Source: Candidatus Magasanikbacteria bacterium CG_4_10_14_0_8_um_filter_42_12 | GTDB lineage: Bacteria; Patescibacteriota; Patescibacteriia; Magasanikbacterales; UBA922 | Assembly (NCBI GenBank): GCA_002784795.1 | Contig: PFLZ01000141.1 | Span: 1-11,563, forward strand | Reading direction: 5' to 3' | Length of the DNA: 11,563 bases | Shown here: one piece after another, positions 6,888-11,563 of the stretch | Position numbering within the stretch: the first letter of the stretch is position 1 | How the letters are laid out: each line of letters opens with the position of its first letter | Program-made: the position numbers and the translations under genes | The notes under the pieces: generated by a model | Database searches by the model: none | What the model saw: only the letters and a program-made list of their open reading frames with translations | Told to the model about the DNA's origin: nothing

Positions 6888-7141
6888 AAAAGAGAATATT
6901 AACACCAAAAAAACCTCATAATGCTTCATTGCAGGCATATACAAAAGCCGTACAAAGAGGGCGAAAAGGTATTCATGTGGTAAAGAATGAGAATGGTTGG
7001 GCAGTAAAAAAAATTGGAAATGTTCAGCAAGCAATATTTAGTACACAAAAAGAAGCTGAGACACATGCTTTACGTCAGAAAAAAAATGGAAATACGGTAT
7101 ATGTGCATGGAAGAGATGGGCGGATTAAACGAGTAACCTGA
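6884..7141 (+). CDS. Small DUF2188 protein, possible partner of the upstream kinase
   Basis: The 85-residue basic protein has a lysine-rich N-terminal tail (about 1-28), then a DUF2188 domain: GIHVVKNENGWAVKKIGN (29-46), a central TQKEAETHALRQKK helix, and the hallmark VHGRDGRI at 74-81. No biochemical role is established for DUF2188 that I can state; members are small, soluble and common near mobile or accessory genes. Its ATG shares bases with the kinase stop (ATGA, 6884-6887), so translation is probably coupled and the two products are likely made together. The order (possible toxin first, small protein second) is the reverse of epsilon-zeta. An antitoxin role is inferred from arrangement only. 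It is AT-rich like its partner and stops with TGA 57 bases before rsmA. Confidence 0.82.
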   Translation: MKKRILTPKKPHNASLQAYTKAVQRGRKGIHVVKNENGWAVKKIGNVQQAIFSTQKEAETHALRQKKNGNTVYVHGRDGRIKRVT

Positions 7142-7198
7142 TTTTTGAAAAGGGAAGTATGTTGTAATAGTCCGGACGTCGCTGAAATAAGAATCTTC

Positions 7199-8071
7199 AT
7201 GTCATCCTTTTTATCACCAACACAATTGAAATCTCTTTGCGAGACCTATCTCCTCACTCCTTCAAAAAAGTACGGACAAAATTATCTTATCTCAGAAACG
7301 CCCATCAATAAAATGATTGAAGCAGGGGAGTTGACGCCAGAAGACACTGTGGTTGAGATAGGCCCAGGTTTTGGTGTCCTCACGCTCGCTATGGCACCAC
7401 ACGTACAGCAGGTGATCGCATTTGAAATAGAAAAAAAGTTGGAAGCATATTGGGAGGAACAGCAACGTACGTTCAAGAACATTGAAATTGTGTGGGGAAA
7501 TGCACTGAAAGAAATTGGAAATAAGAAATTGTCCGCCCAAGGCGGATCCGCCTTGGGCGGAGAACTCGGAAGTTCATACAAAGTACTCGCCAATCTACCA
7601 TATCAGATTACTTCCAATGTTATTCGAACTCTTTTGGAATTAGAACAGAAACCAGAGAGGATTGTTATCATGGTACAAAAGGAAGTGGCTGAGAGAATTT
7701 GTGCAAAGCCGGGCGATATGAGCGTCTTGGCAATATCAATCCAGTACTACGGAACACCAAACATAGTAACAAAAGTGACCAAGGGGAATTTTTGGCCAGC
7801 ACCAAAGGTTGATTCAGCAGTCGTCTCTATTACGAATATACAAGACAGAGATGATGCAGAGACCTTTTTTCGGTATGTCCGAGCAGGATTTCAGAACAAG
7901 CGAAAGCAATTGTGGAGGAATCTTTCCCAAACACTGCATATCGATGGCGAGAATGTAAAGCGAGTCCTTCGTGATGTCGTTGGGGATGAAAGAGTCCGAG
8001 CAGAGGATTTGAGTGTAAAAAAATGGGAAGACGTCATTGATAGGTTGGAGAGAATAAAGGAGAACACCTAA
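7199..8071 (+). CDS. rsmA: 16S rRNA (adenine1518/1519-N6,N6)-dimethyltransferase RsmA (KsgA)
   Basis: RsmA dimethylates two adjacent adenines in the 3' hairpin of 16S rRNA, late in 30S maturation, using SAM. The product is 290 residues (E. coli 273). Motifs seen: KKYGQNYLI (23-31), SAM-binding VEIGPGFGVLT (52-62), FEIEKKL, catalytic NLPY at 132-135 (ANLPYQITSNVI), FWPAPKVDSAVV, and the C-terminal FQNKRKQLWRNL and VRAEDLSVKKW. Ten residues (112-121, SAQGGSALGG) are encoded by a perfect 30-bp palindrome in the loop before NLPY. The ATG at 7199 is preferred to the in-frame TTG at 7145, which would add 18 residues unlike the family. The leader has no clear SD; TGTTGTAAT (7160-7168) resembles an extended -10. 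It is the last large gene before the terminator at 8138. Confidence 0.96.
   Translation: MSSFLSPTQLKSLCETYLLTPSKKYGQNYLISETPINKMIEAGELTPEDTVVEIGPGFGVLTLAMAPHVQQVIAFEIEKKLEAYWEEQQRTFKNIEIVWGNALKEIGNKKLSAQGGSALGGELGSSYKVLANLPYQITSNVIRTLLELEQKPERIVIMVQKEVAERICAKPGDMSVLAISIQYYGTPNIVTKVTKGNFWPAPKVDSAVVSITNIQDRDDAETFFRYVRAGFQNKRKQLWRNLSQTLHIDGENVKRVLRDVVGDERVRAEDLSVKKWEDVIDRLERIKENT
7532..7561. repeat. Perfect 30-bp palindrome inside rsmA, in codon phase
   Basis: Left half TCCGCCCAAGGCGGA (7532-7546) is followed at once by its exact reverse complement TCCGCCTTGGGCGGA (7547-7561). Each half itself contains a shorter inverted repeat (TCCGCC...GGCGGA). It begins exactly on a codon boundary (codon 112) and encodes SAQGGSALGG. 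Its GC content (22 of 30) contrasts sharply with the AT-rich flanks. It looks like an inserted REP-like palindromic element tolerated in a surface loop. Confidence 0.93.
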
Positions 8072-8097
8072 TGTATAAGAGTGTTGTGTATCGATGA
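8071..8097 (+). other. Eight-codon mini-ORF overlapping the rsmA stop (TAATG)
   Basis: An ATG sharing its A with the rsmA TAA starts MYKSVVYR and ends at TGA 8095-8097. AAGGAG (8057-8062) lies 8 bases upstream, a good spacing. The peptide is too short to classify and may be chance. It lies between rsmA and the terminator, so it might also be the decayed start of a lost gene. Confidence 0.2.
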
Positions 8098-8137
8098 GCC
8101 ACTATCCATTATTTTTGTAGATCATATTTATCCACGA

Positions 8138-8174
8138 ACACGAACAATACCACTGTTCGTGTTTTTGTTTTTTT
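8138..8174 (+). terminator. Rho-independent terminator after rsmA
   Basis: ACACGAACA (8138-8146) pairs perfectly with TGTTCGTGT (8154-8162) across the loop ATACCAC. T-runs at 8162-8166 and 8168-8174 follow. It closes the prfB-tsaC-DUF4015-kinase-DUF2188-rsmA run. Confidence 0.88.
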
Positions 8175-8182
8175 GGTATACT
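8174..8182 (+). promoter_or_regulatory. Extended -10 promoter for the TSP3 and giant-protein genes
   Basis: TGGTATACT matches the extended -10 form TGnTATAAT with one mismatch. It directly follows the T-tract of the preceding terminator. No good -35 is present (TGTTCG at 8154-8159), as is common with extended -10 promoters. The start of transcription would fall near 8188-8190, giving a leader of about a dozen bases before the ATG at 8201. Confidence 0.45.
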
Positions 8183-8192
8183 ATGATCATAG
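8181..8192. promoter_or_regulatory. 12-bp perfect palindrome at the predicted transcription start
   Basis: CTATGATCATAG is its own reverse complement. It overlaps the end of the -10 box and the expected transcription start, a position where a dimeric repressor could bind. No known regulator is implied by the sequence. Confidence 0.35.
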
Positions 8193-8200
8193 AATTGATT

Positions 8201-9046
8201 ATGGCAGAATCGCCAAATCCAAAACGCACAACTACCGGACAGAAGGTCGGTGTGACCTTCATGTTTTTGTTTGCATTTTTGGCACTTGGTATGGGAGTGT
8301 TGCAACTGCGCACCACCGTCTATGGCCCTTTTGTAACTCAGACTCGTTCAAAAGTTAGTGCGGCTGAACAAGCACAATTGCAGTTCGATGAATCGCTCAA
8401 ACTCCAGCGCATTGATACTGACAAAGATGGCTTGAATGATTTTGAAGAATTAAATTTTTATCAAACCAGTGCGTATTTGGCAGACACAGATTCAGATGGT
8501 ATCAGTGATAAAAAAGAAATCAATGATGGCACAGATCCTCTCTGCCCAGAAGGAAAAGATTGTGGGTTTGGTGCTGATGGGACTGGCACAGAGACCGTAG
8601 ACGGCGCATCACTAGACAATCCCATTTTTGATCAAGCATTTCAAACGAGTGGCAATATCTTGGGAGCAGAACAAACCGGAGGAGCGCCAGGTATATTGGA
8701 TATGAACGCGTTGCTCGGAGATCCTACGAAACTTCGTGCGACCCTCCTCGCATCTGGGCAACTGAGTGCAGAAGAACTTGCACAGTTCAACGATGATCAA
8801 CTCATAGATCTGGCGCAAAATGCCCTCAAGTCACAAGCGGCGACGACACAACAACCACAAGAGACTGCTGCTGTGCCTACTCAAACAGATGTAACCTCAG
8901 AGCAATTGCAAGCCCTCATTGATAAACCAGAAGAATTACGGCAGTTGCTGATTACCACAAAAAAAATGACCAAAGAACAACTGGATCAGATAGATGATGC
9001 AACACTCATCTCCGTTACAAAGGATATTATTGCATCGGCAAACTAA
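8201..9046 (+). CDS. Membrane-anchored thrombospondin type 3 repeat protein
   Basis: The 281-residue protein has a short positive N-terminus (MAESPNPKRTTTGQK), one membrane segment (about 16-36, VGVTFMFLFAFLALGMGVLQL) and an outside portion. Two calcium-binding TSP3-type motifs, DTDKDGLNDFEE (72-83) and DTDSDGISDKKE (95-106), are followed by a CPEGKDC pair. A Gly/Thr/Gln-rich linker leads to two similar helical modules at 174-212 and 242-280 (sharing P--LR--L, E-L-Q--D--LI). Such proteins are expected to bind calcium at the cell surface; the exact role is unknown. The ATG at 8201 is chosen because it lies after the promoter and gives a normal signal anchor. The frame is open back to GTG 8081, but that reads through the terminator; ATG 8183 is a weaker alternative. 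It is 3 bases from the next gene. Confidence 0.85.
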   Translation: MAESPNPKRTTTGQKVGVTFMFLFAFLALGMGVLQLRTTVYGPFVTQTRSKVSAAEQAQLQFDESLKLQRIDTDKDGLNDFEELNFYQTSAYLADTDSDGISDKKEINDGTDPLCPEGKDCGFGADGTGTETVDGASLDNPIFDQAFQTSGNILGAEQTGGAPGILDMNALLGDPTKLRATLLASGQLSAEELAQFNDDQLIDLAQNALKSQAATTQQPQETAAVPTQTDVTSEQLQALIDKPEELRQLLITTKKMTKEQLDQIDDATLISVTKDIIASAN

Positions 9047-9049
9047 TCT

Positions 9050-11563
9050 ATGGATAAAAAATTTGGGAAACAACAAAAGAAACAGCGAATTGGGAAATAC
9101 ATTCTTTTGTTTGTTTTGGCATTGCAAGTAACAACCTGGGCAATGATACCACTGCCAGTAAAGGCAATCGGTGGAGGCCCTGTTGTCGTCACTGCTGATA
9201 TCCCTGCGCAAACAAAAAAAATTGGTGATCAAATATCACAAGCTATTTTGCAAGGGTTGCTCGGTTCTCTTGTCAACATGGCGTCATACTTTATGCGTAC
9301 GCTTGCGTATGATACTGCGAGTTATATCGCTGCTGGTGGCAAAGGACAAGGCTCACTTATTTTTGAAAAACCTTTTGATGAATATTTGGCAGGTGTTGCT
9401 AATAATTCTGTTGGGGAAGCAATTGCATCGTTGGGAGAGGGATTTGGTGTGAATCTGTGTGCACCTCCTGATTTGAGATTGCAAGCGCAGTTGAAAGTAG
9501 GTCTTGATCAAATTTACAACCCTGTCACTGCTGCTGGAAAGAGCCTGGGAAAGAGCCTGGGAAAGAGCCTGGGAAATACCGCAGGGACCAGTGCATCTGG
9601 ACCACAAGCACGTTGTTCGTGGCAACAACTTAAAAGTAACTGGAGTGATGGTGTTGACGTAGGAGTGGACATCAATGCTGCAGCTGATTTTGCGTCAGAA
9701 GTAAATGTGACTCAAACAGATTTTGGGTATGCGCTCGGTTCATTCCAACAGCTCGAAAGTCTCAAAAGTGCACAAAAAGAAGCAGCAGCTCTCGAGGCTA
9801 CTATCGGAGAAGGATTCAAGAGTGTGACAGATTTGGTCAGCGGGCATATCAACACCCCTGCAAAAATTGCTGGAGAAGAAGCAAAAACGCTGACAGGAAA
9901 ACATCAAGGTGAACAGAGTACGCAGCAAATTGCAGGACTCTATGCATCATCACTTTGGCAAGTTATCCCAACTGCGGCTTCTGTATTCCTCAATACACTC
10001 ACATCCCAACTGCTCAATCGCTTGTTCAATCAAGGTCTTGTGCCATCAGAGCGTGAGCGTGGGCAAGGAGTTGCTGATTTTTATGCTATCAATTCTGTCA
10101 TTAGCCAACGACAAGTTGCACAACGAGCATTTAGCTTTTTGACTGCAAGGACAGGAATCAAGGATCCCTCAGAATATGATGTTCTTGCTGAATTTAGTGT
10201 GTGCCCAAACAATCCTGGTCTCAATAATTGTGTCATGAATAATGACATGAAGACCGCCATCGACAGAGCGCTGATAGGAAAGCCACTCACCCTGTATGAT
10301 GCTGTGTTCAAAGAAGGATTTATTTCTCCAAATACACCGCTTATTTCACCACGAAGAACGGCAGATAATGAATCAATCACGTGTTATAAAGATAGTTTGT
10401 GTTATTCAAATATCCAAAAAATGAGAAAGGCGCGTATTTTGCCACTGGGTATGGAAATTGCAGCCCAACGGTCTGATCCGGACAACCCTTGGACTATTGG
10501 CGAGGTCTTACAAAAATTTGAAGAGTGTCCAGTACCAAATAATGATGGAACGATCACGCCGGACATTACCAATTTCCCATTTTGTCATCTGGTCAATCCA
10601 AACTGGATTCTCCGTTCACCAAATGCACGATGTGAAAATAGAGTATATTCTCCTGAATTGCTCGTGCCAGAGTCTCCTCGACGGCGTGAAGAATGTGTTG
10701 ATATTTCCACATGTATTACCGAAGACGAAAACGGCAATTGTGTAGATGATAAATTTTATGGATTTTGTACACAAGAAAAAAACGTATGGTTTTTCCCAGG
10801 GGACACCTGTGAACCAGCGTTTGCTTCTTGCAAGACCTATACCAATCAAGAAACAAGTGCGGTGGTCTCATACCTCTCTCGTACCATCGAATATGGTAGC
10901 TGTAATGCCAGTGCGGTAGGATGTTTGCCATATGTAACAGAAAAAAATACAGCAACAACAACCTGGGTGGGAACAAATAGTCTCACTGTAGGTGACAAGC
11001 TAACGGGTGCACAACAGGTGTTGTATCTCAATGATCGCATTACCAATAGAGAAAATACCTGTCCAGACTCTGCTGATGGGTGTACACAGTTTATTGGTGC
11101 CGAGCGAAATAGTACAACTGGTGCATATATAGAGGATGGTACAGGCGCGTATATTCAAGACACGGCAAGACAAAGAAATCTCAAAAAGGCACCAAATTAT
11201 CTCGGGTGTTACGATGAAACGTTTACTGACGCTAGCCCAGAAGTCAATTATCCTACAACGCCACTCGGGATTGCTGCACTGGCAGATGATCCACGGTGTG
11301 ATGCCTACGCATCTGTCTGTCTACCAGAAGAAGTGGGTTGTGAAGCCTATGCACCAGCTGGTGGCGGAGAAGCTGTCCCAGGTGTTGTTGGTGATAACTT
11401 TTGTCCATCCACCTGTGTTGGATACGATACCTTCCGCCAAGAAGAAACCAATTTTGAATCAAGTGAATATCCACTCTATTTTATTCCAGACAATGGTACT
11501 GAATGTAGTGCACAACACGTCGGGTGTGACGAATTTACCAATATTGATGATGTCTCTCAAGGT
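9050..11563 (+). CDS. Giant secreted cysteine-rich protein, N-terminal 838 residues (3' end outside window)
   Basis: The frame is open from ATG 9050 to the right edge with no stop, 838 codons so far. The N-terminus is a classic signal peptide: a KK/QKK-rich lead, hydrophobic ILLFVLALQVTTWAMI (18-33) and cleavage probably after VKA39. Mature residues 62-82 and 298-325 are hydrophobic or amphipathic stretches that could be membrane-associated. A GKSL tetrapeptide is repeated three times (163-174). I count about 27 cysteines, most after residue 380. Four copies of C-x5-G-C-x2-[YF] begin at C618, C671, C757 and C819. It suits an exported, disulphide-stabilised surface protein. I do not recognise a named family; it recalls large uncharacterised surface proteins of Parcubacteria. 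It starts 3 bases after the TSP3 gene, so the two are cotranscribed and may work together. Confidence 0.85.
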   Translation, partial: MDKKFGKQQKKQRIGKYILLFVLALQVTTWAMIPLPVKAIGGGPVVVTADIPAQTKKIGDQISQAILQGLLGSLVNMASYFMRTLAYDTASYIAAGGKGQGSLIFEKPFDEYLAGVANNSVGEAIASLGEGFGVNLCAPPDLRLQAQLKVGLDQIYNPVTAAGKSLGKSLGKSLGNTAGTSASGPQARCSWQQLKSNWSDGVDVGVDINAAADFASEVNVTQTDFGYALGSFQQLESLKSAQKEAAALEATIGEGFKSVTDLVSGHINTPAKIAGEEAKTLTGKHQGEQSTQQIAGLYASSLWQVIPTAASVFLNTLTSQLLNRLFNQGLVPSERERGQGVADFYAINSVISQRQVAQRAFSFLTARTGIKDPSEYDVLAEFSVCPNNPGLNNCVMNNDMKTAIDRALIGKPLTLYDAVFKEGFISPNTPLISPRRTADNESITCYKDSLCYSNIQKMRKARILPLGMEIAAQRSDPDNPWTIGEVLQKFEECPVPNNDGTITPDITNFPFCHLVNPNWILRSPNARCENRVYSPELLVPESPRRREECVDISTCITEDENGNCVDDKFYGFCTQEKNVWFFPGDTCEPAFASCKTYTNQETSAVVSYLSRTIEYGSCNASAVGCLPYVTEKNTATTTWVGTNSLTVGDKLTGAQQVLYLNDRITNRENTCPDSADGCTQFIGAERNSTTGAYIEDGTGAYIQDTARQRNLKKAPNYLGCYDETFTDASPEVNYPTTPLGIAALADDPRCDAYASVCLPEEVGCEAYAPAGGGEAVPGVVGDNFCPSTCVGYDTFRQEETNFESSEYPLYFIPDNGTECSAQHVGCDEFTNIDDVSQG
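9536..9576 (+). repeat. 12-bp in-frame tandem repeat (3 copies plus partial)
   Basis: GGAAAGAGCCTG occurs three times without a mismatch (9536-9547, 9548-9559, 9560-9571), followed by GGAAA of a fourth. The unit is a multiple of three and in frame, encoding GKSL repeated. Perfect identity points to recent slippage or expansion, so copy number may vary between strains. Confidence 0.95.

Noticed and set aside
6885..7141. UGA recoding as glycine, as in Gracilibacteria/SR1
   Set aside because: UGA ends the kinase and DUF2188 genes at sensible positions, other genes use TAA/TAG, and a full RF2 gene is present.
7145..7198. Upstream TTG start extending RsmA by 18 residues
   Set aside because: The extension does not resemble RsmA N-termini and lacks an SD; the ATG at 7199 gives a normal terminus.
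7532..7561. Intrinsic terminator at the rsmA palindrome
   Set aside because: There is no T-tract after the stem, and it lies inside an intact coding frame with the conserved second half of RsmA following.
8081..8200. GTG start at 8081 extending the TSP3 protein by 40 residues
   Set aside because: The extension would be encoded by the terminator hairpin and T-tract and the promoter; the ATG at 8201 gives a standard signal-anchor protein.
9536..9576. CRISPR-like array
   Set aside because: The 12-bp units are directly adjacent with no spacers and are in frame within a coding sequence; it is a simple tandem repeat.

Overview
The window is a gene-dense, all plus-strand segment of a bacterial chromosome that looks like a member of the Candidate Phyla Radiation (Patescibacteria, probably a Parcubacteria-type lineage). 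This assignment is an inference. It rests on the protein styles seen (a membrane-anchored thrombospondin type 3 repeat protein, a giant cysteine-rich secreted protein, an anchored DUF4015 protein), mostly weak or absent Shine-Dalgarno sites, and short dispersed palindromes, one of them inside a gene. UGA is used as a stop (6885-6887 and 7139-7141), so the code is standard table 11 and not the UGA=Gly code of Gracilibacteria/SR1.

Region 1 (1-3295) is a str-type operon: the 3' part of rpsL, then rpsG and fusA. It is followed by a G/C-strand-biased double-hairpin repeat and a strong intrinsic terminator. tuf does not follow fusA. Region 2 (3351-8174) is a tightly packed run: prfB (RF2, no programmed frameshift), tsaC, an anchored DUF4015 putative glycoside hydrolase, a zeta-toxin-like P-loop kinase overlapping a small DUF2188 gene, and rsmA/ksgA, closed by an intrinsic terminator. 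Region 3 (8175-11563) begins with an extended -10 promoter over a 12-bp palindrome. It encodes a TSP3-repeat membrane protein and, 3 nt later, a large secreted cysteine-rich protein that runs off the right edge.

Most of the window serves translation: ribosomal proteins S12 and S7, EF-G, RF2, t6A synthesis by TsaC and 16S rRNA dimethylation by RsmA. The accessory signals of most interest are four. (a) The AT-rich kinase + DUF2188 pair is wedged between housekeeping genes; the kinase carries zeta-like motifs in an apparently permuted order, making it a candidate toxin-antitoxin-like or phosphotransferase module. (b) A perfect 30-bp palindrome sits exactly in codon phase inside rsmA and adds ten residues. 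(c) A two-copy inverted C-rich/G-rich element lies between fusA and prfB. (d) The surface-protein pair at the right end has repeated cysteine modules and an in-frame 12-bp tandem repeat.
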